64,000 nucleotides of DNA. Origin: Desulfobacterales bacterium. Lineage in GTDB: Bacteria; Desulfobacterota; Desulfobacteria; Desulfobacterales; SURF-7. Shown here piece after piece: positions 43,385 to 52,900 of the stretch (its first letter is position 1; each line of letters starts with the position of its first letter). The notes below the pieces were generated by a model. The model saw only the letters and a program-made list of their open reading frames with translations. It was not told the DNA's origin and did not search any database. Location: assembly GCA_028277765.1 (NCBI GenBank), contig JANQFQ010000116.1:1-64000 (forward strand), written 5' to 3'. The position numbers and the translations under genes were made by a program.

Positions 43385-45928
43385 ATGTTAATGAAAAAAA
43401 AGACCAGCATCCCAAAACCCGGTACTGTTTCATTTGAGGAGAGAGTTCTTAAGAAAAAACCTTATGAGTGGGGATATGGTTCCACAAGACGATCTGCAGG
43501 CCTCAGGGACCAGCTGTACTGGAAAGCCGCGGTCGTAAAGGATTATATGGATGTGGGGATGGGACTTGGAAAGATGGAGTTCAGGCAAGGTATCCGGATC
43601 GATATGGACCGGGCAAGACTGGTGACAAAAGCATTTAGAGAGACAGAAGGACTGCCAAAGGTGTTCCAGTTTGCCAGGATGACTGAAATGCTTATGGAAG
43701 AGATGCCGCTTTTCTTAAGGCCCGAGGAACCTATTGTCGGCGATCCAAACGGCGCGCCTGATGAAGTGCGGTGGTACCCGGAAACCAATGTAGAATGGAT
43801 GCCGGATGCTGTTACCTCCGGCGGTTTCAGGGACATGGTAACTGATGAAGAGAGAAAGGAAATAGTGGAAGATATCTGTCCTTACTGGGAAAAACGGAGT
43901 TTGTCATCCATCATCAAATCATCACTACCTGATGACATGAAAGAGAGGATAACCGGCTATGGCAATTGTGTCTGCAACATATGGGAAGAAGGGCGTCTTC
44001 TCCCGGCCTATGATTATGAAGTACTTTTTAAAGAGGGGCTTCAGGCGAGAATTGACAAAACTGAAGCGAATATAAAAGAGATGAACAGCAGGATTGATGG
44101 TATGGATCCTGCTGAGTTTATTGAAAAGAAACATAACTGGGAAGCAATGATAAGGAGTGGTAAAGCGATCCTGCGGTATGCTGAAAGAATGGCTAAGCAT
44201 GCCAGGGAAAAAGCTAAGGGAAAGACTGACAAAGACCTTAAAAAGAATCTTGAAGAAGTCGCTGCAACACTTGATCATGTTCCTGCCAATCCCCCAAGAA
44301 CGTTTAGGGAATGCCTCCAGTTCTATTGGATAATTGAAACAACTGCGCATTATATGGTTAGATGGGGAAACGGCTCTGGTACACGGATAGATCAGGTCTG
44401 GTATCCCTATTATGAAGCAGATATGAAAGCGGGTCAGATTACAAGAGAAAAGGCGATTGAACTTGTTGAATGCCTTATGCTGAAGATACAGGAAGTAGGT
44501 ACCCCCCTTGAGTGGCCGTTCGGTTTTACCGGCGGCTCAGGGGCGGAAGTGTTCTATACCGCTGACATTGCAGGATCAAACCCGGACGGAAGTGACGCGT
44601 CAAACGATCTTACCTGTGTTGTCATGGAGGCGCTGTCAAATGTTAGGATTACACAGCCGCCGATTGCATTCCGGTATCACCGTAACATTAATCAGGATGT
44701 GGTTGAAAGAGCCATTGACCTTTGCCGTCTCGGTATGGGGCATCCATCTTTTTTTAATGAGCACCTGATGGAGAAATGGGCGCTTGAGAGAGGATGGTCT
44801 GTGGCAGACTCGAAAAACGTTCAGATTGTTGGATGTGTCTGCCCGAATATTAAAGGGAAAACATCCTCAATGATGGGGCTTGTTGAAGTGGGCGGCATCA
44901 CCCTGGTCGGTATGATGGAAGAAGTGCTTTATGAACATAGCCAAGATGTTAACTGCGGACCTGTTCATATGGCTGGGACAAAAGATCCCAGAGAGATGAC
45001 CTCTTCTGACGAACTTCTTGATGCTATAATGGATCGCGTTTATTTTTATACACGGATGAGCACGATTGCATGGAATATTGCCCAGCAGGTACTTATGGAT
45101 TACAAGGTGGACCCCTGTAACTCATTTCTGATTGATGACTGCCTGAATAGCGGAAGAGACGCACAAAAGATGAATAAGGAGGGAGATGATTTCCCGAACT
45201 TCCTGCCGTTTGGTGCGATGAATGCTTCTGACGGGCTAGCAGCCATCCAGAAGCTTGTGTTTGACGACAAGAAATACACGATGGATGAACTGATCAAGGC
45301 GCTTCAGTTAAACTGGGAAGGGTATGAGGTTATGCACCAGGATTTCCTGAATGCGCCAAAGTTTGGCAATGATAATGATTTTGTCGATGAATGGGCTGTG
45401 AAACTACAGATAAGAATGACCAATACAATGGCCAGTGTAAAGGACGCATGGGGCAGACCGATTTCAATGGACGGGAGTGTGGCGACTGGCTATGCTATGT
45501 ATGGCCTTGCGAGCGGTGCTAGTCCTGACGGGAGAAAGGCTGCCGAGCCTCTGGCTGACGGTACACGGTCACCTGTCGCGGGTATGGACCAGAATGGACC
45601 TACGGCTGTCCTGAATTCAGCTGCAAAAATACCTTATATGCACCCGGACCTGTTTAACCAGCGGTTCCTTCCGCAATATCTTGAAGGTAACGGCCGGAAG
45701 ATTTTTTCTGAATATCTGAAGACTTGGTTCCAGAAGGATATCTGGCATATTCAGTTCAATGTGGTAAGTTCCGAAGAGCTTAAGGAAGCGAAAGTTAAAC
45801 CTGAAGAGCATTCAGAGCTTATTGTTAGAATCGCGGGTTACAGCGCTCATTTTATTGATTTGCCTGAACCGGTACAGGACAGTATTATCAATAGATCGGA
45901 GCAGAATTTTGCGAGGAATTGCTGTTGA
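43385..45928 (+). CDS. Glycyl radical enzyme of the pyruvate formate-lyase superfamily, substrate unknown
   Basis: 847 residues with both hallmarks of the family. The glycyl radical loop is IVRIAGYSAHFIDL with Gly818, and the active-site cysteine is Cys484 in IVGCVCPNIKGKT. Most diol-dehydratase-type and decarboxylase-type members have GCVEP there; here the Glu two positions after the Cys is Cys486, so the usual acid/base is absent. That excludes a straightforward glycerol, choline or propanediol assignment; fumarate-adding or decarboxylating activities remain open. No activating enzyme is encoded nearby, so activation must come from elsewhere. ATG 43385 or ATG 43391 may be the start. A ferredoxin-type gene follows 86 nt downstream. 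Confidence 0.88.
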   Translation: MLMKKKTSIPKPGTVSFEERVLKKKPYEWGYGSTRRSAGLRDQLYWKAAVVKDYMDVGMGLGKMEFRQGIRIDMDRARLVTKAFRETEGLPKVFQFARMTEMLMEEMPLFLRPEEPIVGDPNGAPDEVRWYPETNVEWMPDAVTSGGFRDMVTDEERKEIVEDICPYWEKRSLSSIIKSSLPDDMKERITGYGNCVCNIWEEGRLLPAYDYEVLFKEGLQARIDKTEANIKEMNSRIDGMDPAEFIEKKHNWEAMIRSGKAILRYAERMAKHAREKAKGKTDKDLKKNLEEVAATLDHVPANPPRTFRECLQFYWIIETTAHYMVRWGNGSGTRIDQVWYPYYEADMKAGQITREKAIELVECLMLKIQEVGTPLEWPFGFTGGSGAEVFYTADIAGSNPDGSDASNDLTCVVMEALSNVRITQPPIAFRYHRNINQDVVERAIDLCRLGMGHPSFFNEHLMEKWALERGWSVADSKNVQIVGCVCPNIKGKTSSMMGLVEVGGITLVGMMEEVLYEHSQDVNCGPVHMAGTKDPREMTSSDELLDAIMDRVYFYTRMSTIAWNIAQQVLMDYKVDPCNSFLIDDCLNSGRDAQKMNKEGDDFPNFLPFGAMNASDGLAAIQKLVFDDKKYTMDELIKALQLNWEGYEVMHQDFLNAPKFGNDNDFVDEWAVKLQIRMTNTMASVKDAWGRPISMDGSVATGYAMYGLASGASPDGRKAAEPLADGTRSPVAGMDQNGPTAVLNSAAKIPYMHPDLFNQRFLPQYLEGNGRKIFSEYLKTWFQKDIWHIQFNVVSSEELKEAKVKPEEHSELIVRIAGYSAHFIDLPEPVQDSIINRSEQNFARNCC

Positions 45929-45943
45929 AAAAAGATTGTTATA

Positions 45944-45997
45944 TTGGTTTAATTAGTTACATTAGTTATAATATTGATGTTAACTAATCTAACCAAA
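45944..45997. repeat. Stem-loop between the glycyl radical enzyme and ferredoxin genes
   Basis: GGTTTAATTAGTTACA (45946-45961) pairs, with few mismatches, with TGTTAACTAATCTAACC (45978-45994). No T run follows, so it is more likely an mRNA-stability or processing structure that sets different levels for the two genes than a terminator. Confidence 0.5.
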
Positions 45998-46014
45998 TTA
46001 TAAGGAGCTCAAAC

Positions 46015-46935
46015 ATGCATAACAGTTTAACACAAGCGCTATGGGAGATTTTTCCTGAAGATGAAAAAGGGAATTTTTTTCATTCATATGTATATTTAAA
46101 ACATTTGGATCACTTCATATATCACGCACTTCAGGCATCGGGCATGCCTTCTAAAAAGCCTGATAATGATGTTGATCCTGAAATTGATGAACTTCTGGAA
46201 GCAGCCATACAGGGTGTTGCCGAGACAGCGGGAAGTGTTGATACCAGTACGTATCACGGAAAGGTTGTTATACTGAAAGACGCTATCCAGCTGGTTACTC
46301 AGAAGAAGAATATTGAGCTCAAGCCACCTGAGACAGTTATACCTTACAAGCAGGCCAGAGATGTTATTCTCCAGAATCCTGACTCTCTGGCGGTGGGAGA
46401 GTGCGCGTGTCGCGCTGTCTCTGAGGAGTCCTGTCTTGGTCCGGGTGAAATGGAAGTTTGCCTTTTTGTGGGGGATCCGGCTTCCGCGTTTCTTAATGAG
46501 TATAACCCTAAATTTCACAAAATATCACAGGATGATGCGGCAAAACTCCTTGAAGACTGTCATGAAAAAGGATTTGTTCACGGTGCTTTCTTTAAGAAGG
46601 ATCTTGGGAGGAGATTTATCGCCATATGCAATTGCTGCAGTTGTTGCTGCCAAGGGATGAAGGCGTATAACATGTTCGGCGGTGCCATCCCGATTTTCAC
46701 GCCTTCAGGTTACCTGGCTGACATCAGCAATGATGACTGTACAGAATGCGGCGAGTGTGTTGACGCATGTGGATTTAACGCGATTTCTATGGATGATGGG
46801 CCTGCGAAGGTTAATAATGATATATGCATGGGGTGTGGTGTATGCGAAGCAAAATGTCCTGGTGAGGCGATCACTCTGAGACTGGAACCTGCCAAGGGTG
46901 AACCGCTTGATCTTGAGGCGCTTTTAAAGGGTTAG
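46015..46935 (+). CDS. Iron-sulfur protein with C-terminal 2[4Fe-4S] ferredoxin domain
   Basis: 306 residues. The C-terminal domain has two cluster motifs: Cys242-245-248-252 (CTECGECVDAC) and Cys271-274-277-281 (CMGCGVCEAKCP). The middle part has two unusual Cys groups, CACRAVSEESC (130-140) and CNCCSCCC (206-212), which may bind a further cluster. No transmembrane segment. AAGGAG precedes ATG 46015. It follows the glycyl radical enzyme on the same strand and may supply electrons for its activation or for a linked redox step; that link is inference. Such proteins are common in Desulfobacterota without assigned function. Confidence 0.8.
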   Translation: MHNSLTQALWEIFPEDEKGNFFHSYVYLKHLDHFIYHALQASGMPSKKPDNDVDPEIDELLEAAIQGVAETAGSVDTSTYHGKVVILKDAIQLVTQKKNIELKPPETVIPYKQARDVILQNPDSLAVGECACRAVSEESCLGPGEMEVCLFVGDPASAFLNEYNPKFHKISQDDAAKLLEDCHEKGFVHGAFFKKDLGRRFIAICNCCSCCCQGMKAYNMFGGAIPIFTPSGYLADISNDDCTECGECVDACGFNAISMDDGPAKVNNDICMGCGVCEAKCPGEAITLRLEPAKGEPLDLEALLKG

Positions 46936-47357
46936 CCTTTTTCAGCCTGGATATCCTTAATTATATAATTTTTCAGGAAATAATCAAGACGGCTCTCCTG
47001 GTCAAAGGTAAGGTCTTCAAACTGCATACCAAGACGGACGGTTGATATGTATACGCCCGGATAGTTGGCAGGGGATGATGAAATGATTGAGATTAACTTA
47101 ATATTTATATCAGAAATAAAAAAATTTTCAGTTTTTAAAAAGATATTCAGTTTAAACTCATTTTGTACAAGAAGTTCCTTGTCAACCACGTCTGTCATGG
47201 GGATGGGGCAGTAGTAGAAAGCTATCCCCCCTTTGCTTATGTCGTGTATTGGTCCCAAAATATGATATTCGGGAGAGAATGCAGCAAAGGAGCCATGCTG
47301 TGCAGGGTAGCGAAAATGTTTCCTCCGGTCAAACCAGTTGATTTGCTCATTAGGCAT
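46932..47357 (-). CDS. Stand-alone PilZ-domain protein
   Basis: 141 residues, one PilZ domain. Cyclic di-GMP motifs Arg12-Arg16 (RKHFR) and Asp39-Ser41-Gly44 (HDISKGGIAF), with the closing strand LGMQFEDL. AGAGG precedes ATG 47357. The last 4 nt overlap the end of the convergent ferredoxin gene. Function of the output unknown. Confidence 0.82.
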   Translation of the reverse strand: MPNEQINWFDRRKHFRYPAQHGSFAAFSPEYHILGPIHDISKGGIAFYYCPIPMTDVVDKELLVQNEFKLNIFLKTENFFISDINIKLISIISSSPANYPGVYISTVRLGMQFEDLTFDQESRLDYFLKNYIIKDIQAEKG

Positions 47358-47486
47358 TCAGAAACCTCTGACGTTAAGAGATGATAAATTCAATAATTAT
47401 CTATGGTTAATATATTTAATAAATGTCAGAAAAAATACTTATTTTCAACAAGGAATAAATGAGTATATAATGAGTATGTTAAATAC

Positions 47487-48788
47487 TCATTTTTGAAAGG
47501 CTAAAAGGTGTGATCTGAGGTTTATTTTTTTACTTTTTATCCCCATTTTTTTCCGGATGTTCCGCCGGTGAGTTTCAACTGTGCTGATGGAAAGATTTAA
47601 TATCTCTGAAATATCTTTAGTTGCTTTGCCCTGTTTTACCATATTCGCGATTTTAATTTCCGAGGGTGTAAGGTTAAAATAATTGTTATGCATTCCCCGC
47701 ATAAAAGGTGAAGTGATATCATTTAAATTAGCTTCCATTACCGATAGATAGCTCTGAGTCCTGCCGTCAAGCTTGAGCCTTTTAATGACTTCAAAATAGG
47801 GCATGATGAGCTGCTTTACATTAAAGATGATCTTTTCTTCAAGCTCATTCTTTACTTCATCTTCCTTCTTCAGCATAATACGCAACGCGGTATTGGCATC
47901 TTCCAGGGCCTCGGTGCGGCGTTCAACCAGTTCTTCAAGCTGGTCATGATATTTCCTAAGTTTTTCTTCTGACTTTTTTCGTTCAGAGATATCCCTTATG
48001 GCCGCGACTCTAACATCTTTATTATCAAACTCCATAGTTTTAACTCTGACTTCAATAGGAAACTGAGCACCGTCCTTTTTCAACCCGGTTGCTTCATAAA
48101 GATCCAGTTTTCCCTCTTCAATCATTTGGCGGATAAATTTGAACGATTCAGGAGATGTTGTTTTTGAAAGCGCCTCTTTGCCAAGTAGTTCTTCTGGTGT
48201 GTACCCGAACATCTTATAATATTGGTTGTTCGCATAGAGCAGGATTCCATGATCGTGGATGGCGATGCATTCCCAGGCAGCCTCAGCGAGCTGTTCCATC
48301 AGTTTCTTGTTTTTTCTTAATAATGTTTCCGCTTGTTTCCGTTCATTGATATCCCGCGAAACACTGATAATGGCATAGGGGCTGCCGTTTCTATTGATGA
48401 AGGAACTCTGGGCTTCCACGTATACATAGCTCCCATTTTTACGTTTTACCCTGAATTCATGGAGATTTTTTCCGGCGCCATCTTTTGTTGTTTTGATCAA
48501 TCCGCTGCGTGCCTGTTGGAACTGACGTTCACCAATTAGGGAATGAATGCTGATGGATGCCAATTCTTTTTTTGAATAACCAGTCAGTCTTAATGAAGCT
48601 GGATTGGCATCAATCAGTTTGCCGTCAAGGTCGTTTATAAAAACAGAATCAAGGGACTGATCAAAAAGGGCTTTGTACCAGTCTTCACTGTGAAGACCTG
48701 TATAATCCTTCGGTGTATCTCCTGCTGTTGCCTGTTCCAGTTTCTGGATCTTCTCTTCAAGTTCTTCATGGGTTGGTTTTGAGGGCAT
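47487..48788 (-). CDS. PAS-PAS-LuxR transcriptional regulator
   Basis: 433 residues from ATG 48788, chosen because GGAGG lies 5 nt upstream; a frame from TTG 48869 is longer but lacks such a site. It opens with MPSKPTHEELEEKIQKLE, the same type of start helix as the kinase at 25692. PAS1 about 36-155 and PAS2 about 160-285 (sensor modules), a coiled coil about 285-330, then a LuxR/FixJ helix-turn-helix at about 370-425 (LTPSEIKIANMVKQGKATKD, STVETHRRNIRKKMG). There is no receiver, so it may sense a ligand or redox state directly. Monocistronic. Confidence 0.88.
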   Translation of the reverse strand: MPSKPTHEELEEKIQKLEQATAGDTPKDYTGLHSEDWYKALFDQSLDSVFINDLDGKLIDANPASLRLTGYSKKELASISIHSLIGERQFQQARSGLIKTTKDGAGKNLHEFRVKRKNGSYVYVEAQSSFINRNGSPYAIISVSRDINERKQAETLLRKNKKLMEQLAEAAWECIAIHDHGILLYANNQYYKMFGYTPEELLGKEALSKTTSPESFKFIRQMIEEGKLDLYEATGLKKDGAQFPIEVRVKTMEFDNKDVRVAAIRDISERKKSEEKLRKYHDQLEELVERRTEALEDANTALRIMLKKEDEVKNELEEKIIFNVKQLIMPYFEVIKRLKLDGRTQSYLSVMEANLNDITSPFMRGMHNNYFNLTPSEIKIANMVKQGKATKDISEILNLSISTVETHRRNIRKKMGIKSKKINLRSHLLAFQK

Positions 48789-49211
48789 AGAAACCTCCGG
48801 AACTTTTATAATATGTATTATATTGAGATGTTGAATACCTAATATCCCAAAACAATTGTGTTTTGTCAATTAAATCAAAAAGGAGATGTGACAGATAAAG
48901 CTGAGTTGAATCCCGCTATAGCGAGTTTCAACCAAAACTTATGCCCTTTTTGGTAAAAGATGCCTGACAATAAATTTTACTGGTGTTGACAATACTGATC
49001 ATGTGAACTGTTTTTTACAATTTGGGGATTTTTCCCGGGAAAATGTGATTTTAGCCTATAGACAAATAAAGTGTTTTATATTAAATTTTCAAAGATTTAT
49101 CATAATAACTGTTTCCAAGCCGTTTATAAAAAACCGAAAAAAAGGATATAAAGGGATTATTTGAACATCTTTTTAAATATATCTATAGTATCAATAATTT
49201 AAGGAGGAATT
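48789..49211. other. 423-nt intergenic region with two palindromes before the glycogen cluster
   Basis: Holds a near-perfect 28-bp palindrome centred on CGCTATAGCG (48905-48932), of the dispersed-repeat type, and a perfect 14-bp palindrome TTTTCCCGGGAAAA (49030-49043), about 170 nt before the first CBM48 gene, which could be an operator. Promoters for both divergent neighbours must lie here. Confidence 0.45.
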
Positions 49212-49520
49212 ATGAGCATTAGAAAAAAGTATTTAAAAACAAAACCAATATGCAAGGTGACGTTCAAAATACCTAAAAAAGAATCCCGAGGAGCGAAAAT
49301 TATTAATATAGTTGGTGATTTTAATGATTGGGACATCAGTGCGACTCCTATGAAAAGTCTGAAAAATGGAACATTTGAGGCAACCGTCGATCTTGAGCCA
49401 AATAAAGAGTATCAATTTCGCTATCTAATGGATGGTAATCATTGGGAAAACGATTGGGCCGCTGACAAATATGTGCCCACCGAATTTGGAGACAGTGACA
49501 ATTCTGTAGTCGTTATTTAA
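49212..49520 (+). CDS. Stand-alone CBM48 (glycogen-binding) domain protein, copy 1
   Basis: 102 residues consisting of an E-set/CBM48 domain: KIINIVGDFNDWD, MKSLKNGTFEATVDLEP and YQFRYLMDGNHWENDW are the glycogen-binding signatures also found in branching enzymes and AMPK beta subunits. There is no catalytic domain, so it probably binds alpha-glucan and tethers or regulates the enzymes encoded downstream. AAGGAGG precedes ATG 49212, suggesting strong translation. A near copy lies at 54387. First gene of the alpha-glucan cluster. Confidence 0.85.
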   Translation: MSIRKKYLKTKPICKVTFKIPKKESRGAKIINIVGDFNDWDISATPMKSLKNGTFEATVDLEPNKEYQFRYLMDGNHWENDWAADKYVPTEFGDSDNSVVVI

Positions 49521-49599
49521 ATGATTGGAGACCTGTTTGCCATGGGCAGGTTGAAACAGAAAAAAGGTTCATTTTAAATCAAATTCTAAGGTGTTATTT

Positions 49600-49989
49600 T
49601 TGACAAAAAGTATAAAAAAACAGACATCATTCGATTGCAGAAGAGCTTCTACCAGATACAACTACGAAATCGAGATACTACTCCAATCAAGAAACTACGA
49701 TGTTAATTATAATAATGAAAAAACGTATTATACAATTGCGACAATGCGTAATTACAGCAGGGAAGGCATGTGCTTTGAAAAAGATTACGCACTCCAACCA
49801 GGCTCAGAAATACATTTAAAATTCACAGACTGTTCGGATTTCCCCGATGAGCAGGACATTGCCGAGGTTCATCGCGCTGAAGTGATATGGTGTAGAAAGA
49901 TTGAAGGCGTAGATGGAAAGCGTTATGAAACAGGTGTGAGATATTCAAATCCTGAATCAGGGCCGGTTTTCGGCTTTGGCAGTCGTTAA
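49600..49989 (+). CDS. PilZ-domain protein inside the glycogen cluster
   Basis: 129 residues from TTG 49600, where AAGGTG gives good spacing; GTG 49591 is the alternative. Cyclic di-GMP motifs: Arg15-Arg19 (RASTR) and Asn51-Ser53-Gly56 (NYSREGMCF). The closing VIWCRKIEGVDGKRYETGVRY fits the PilZ barrel. It lies between the first CBM48 gene and the debranching enzyme gene, which starts 8 nt after its stop, so co-translation with the debranching enzyme is likely. It may couple second-messenger level to glycogen turnover (inference). Confidence 0.8.
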   Translation: MTKSIKKQTSFDCRRASTRYNYEIEILLQSRNYDVNYNNEKTYYTIATMRNYSREGMCFEKDYALQPGSEIHLKFTDCSDFPDEQDIAEVHRAEVIWCRKIEGVDGKRYETGVRYSNPESGPVFGFGSR

Positions 49990-49997
49990 AATCTTAC

Positions 49998-52900
49998 ATG
50001 AGAAATTCTGACTGTTTTACCCAAGTTCCGTCACCCGGAACGCGTATTCTTATGTTTCGGGGCGATACGATGACATTCTCCTTATCCCTCCCCTGCAAGG
50101 AGGAAGGAAAAGCATGGCTCCGTACCAACATCGGGCATGCTGCAGCGGCGCGACGGGAAATTATTCGTCATGTGTGTGATGATACGCCGTTGCGAGGAAA
50201 GGACTGGTTCGACATTTCTATGACCAGGATTGATGACCTGAACTTTCAGGTAACAATTCCACTCCGTGATGTGGGCCATTTTGAGGCCAAATGTTTATTT
50301 ATAAAAGAGGGGGAAAACAGCCCAATTTGGCCGGAGGGAACAAACACTGTTATCAATGTGGAACCCGCTGATACTTGCTGTGCCAATACTGTGTATAATG
50401 CTTTTGTACGTCAGTTTGGCAGAAACAAGAACGGAATCGGTGCTTATAGTGACTTGGAAAATGAATGTTTTCGGAAACTTGACGACGAGGGATATGCTGT
50501 GATCCCACCGTCCGGGACCTTCCGTGAGCTTATAAAAGAGATAGACTTTATTACAGGGACATTGGGGTGCAGGTATCTCCATCTCCTTCCTGTGCATCCT
50601 TCTCCCACAACCTATGCCCGGATGGGACGTTTTGGAAGTCCATACGCTTCTTTGAGTTTTACTGCTGTTGATCCGGCTCTTGCTGAATTTGATCCAGGCG
50701 CGACACCCATGGAACAGTTTATCGAACTTGTGGATGCTGTTCATGCGCGGGATGCGAAAATTATTATTGATTTTGCCGCCAACCATACTGGATGGGCTGC
50801 ACGTCTGCATGAAATCCATCCAGAATGGCTCAAACGGGATGAAAAAGGATGTATTATAGTTCCGGAAGCATGGGGGGTAAAATGGGAGGATCTGACGAGC
50901 CTCGATTATAGCTATAAGGATCTCTGGCAGTTTATGGCAGATGTGTTTCTTACCTGGTGCGGGCGCGGTGTGGATGGATTCCGTTGCGATGCAGGCTATA
51001 TGATACCTGTGCCTGTATGGAAATACATTGTTGCTGCTGTTCGAGATCAGTTTCCGAACACCTTATTTTTTCTGGAAGGACTTGGCGGTAAAATTTCTGT
51101 AACAAGGGATATCCTAAACACCGCAGGTTTTAACTGGGCATATTCTGAACTGTTTCAGAATTACAACCGAAACCAGATTGAACATTATCTGCCAGAAGTG
51201 TTCACCATATCTGCTGAAGACGGAATCATGGTCCATTTTGCTGAAACACATGACAATAACCGCCTTGCCGCGCGATCAAAGGAATATGCAGGTATGCGTA
51301 CGGCATTTTGCGCCCTTAGTTCACATCAGGGAGGATTCGGCTTTGCGAACGGTGTTGAATGGTTTGCTACAGAAAAGATCAATGTTCATGACTCGCCATC
51401 TTTAAACTGGGGTGCAGAGGAAAATCAGGTGGCGCAAATCCAACGCCTTAACATGTTGCTAAGGTTCCATCCTGCTTTTTTTGACAAGGTTGAACTGAAA
51501 TTGATTCAACAAGGAGAAGGGGAGTATATCGTTCTTCTCAGGCATCATGTCCCTTCAGGGAAAAGGCTCCTGATTGTGATCAACCTTGATATTGATAACC
51601 GTGCACAAGCAGCCTGGAGCTTTAAGAAAACAGGGATCAACGGTAATAACTTTGTAGATCTTCTGACCGGTAGAGAAGTGGTTGTTTCCGCGTCAGGGGA
51701 TGTACGATCATGCCTTCTTGCACCTGCTCAGATTCTCTGCCTGACACCTGACAAGGAAGATGTGGCTTTAGTATCTGTTCAGGAGGCCCTCCCAGACGGT
51801 CTGCCTGAGCGTATTAAACACCAGCTTCTGCGTGCCAAAGCGCTTGATGTTTTTTGTTACTATAACGGCACTGGAGATATCGGGAGATTTGATCCTGATC
51901 AGGCAGCGGAGTATCTGGCCGATAATCCGGTGGAATATTGCCGCAGCCTGAACAATGTCAGCAGTGAAAGCAGAGTCGTTACATGGAAGTGGCCGCGTGA
52001 TGTTAAACGTGAGGTCATGATTCCGCCGGACCATTTTTTGATGGTATGTTCAGACTGTTCATTCCGCGCGGAGATTATTGATGATATTTCCAATAAAAAG
52101 AGAGTTATCGCGTATGAAACAAGCCTGCCCAGCAGTAGCAGAGCATTTTTCGCTCTTTTTTCACCATTGGCTGTCACCCAATCACATCGGCGTTATAATT
52201 TGAAGATAACCGTTTATAAAAAAGGGGCTGCTGAGCACGTGGCTTCGTCACTTCTTTATCTTTCAAGTGCGGAAAATGTTCAGGTCCAGACAACGTTTAA
52301 GCGGTCTGACATACTATCTTCACAATTAATGCTTCTCCATACAAACAGCAGAGGGGGAATGCTCCGCTCGAATATCGCATGGGGAAACCTAAACAGTAAA
52401 TACGATGCCATACTTGCGGCAAATATACATCCGGAATTTCCCGAAGACAGGCGGGTTCTGCTGCCGCGTTGTAGAGCATGGCTGGTTTATCAGGGATTTT
52501 CAACCGAGATTAACACTGACTGCTTGACTTTTTTCTATTATAACCAGAGCGGTTCTTTCTGGGAGTATATTGTGCCAACCGGCCAAGGAGAGAGTGTTGC
52601 TTTGGTTATAGGGATTGAAATGTCGCAGGACGAAAATGCCGTGCGCATATGCTTTTTCCGTCGTCCTTCAGAAAACCTTGAAGGGAAGCTTGATGACTGC
52701 AACAAGGTTCAGCTGATTCTCCGGCCGGATATTGATGACAGGAGCTTCCATGAGAACACCAGGGCGTATCTAGGGCCGGAAGAATCGTGGGCAAAAAATA
52801 CAAAAGCGGATTCAGCATCTTTTGTTTTTTCACCAGGCCAGGGACACAGGCTTCATGTTTCGATTTCAAAAGGGAGTTTTAGCTGTGAGCCTGAATGGCA

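Noticed and set aside
43385-45928. Naming the glycyl radical enzyme as an alkyl/benzylsuccinate synthase or an arylacetate decarboxylase
   Set aside because: The missing active-site Glu would allow such roles, but no small subunits or activase are present and no specific motif could be verified.
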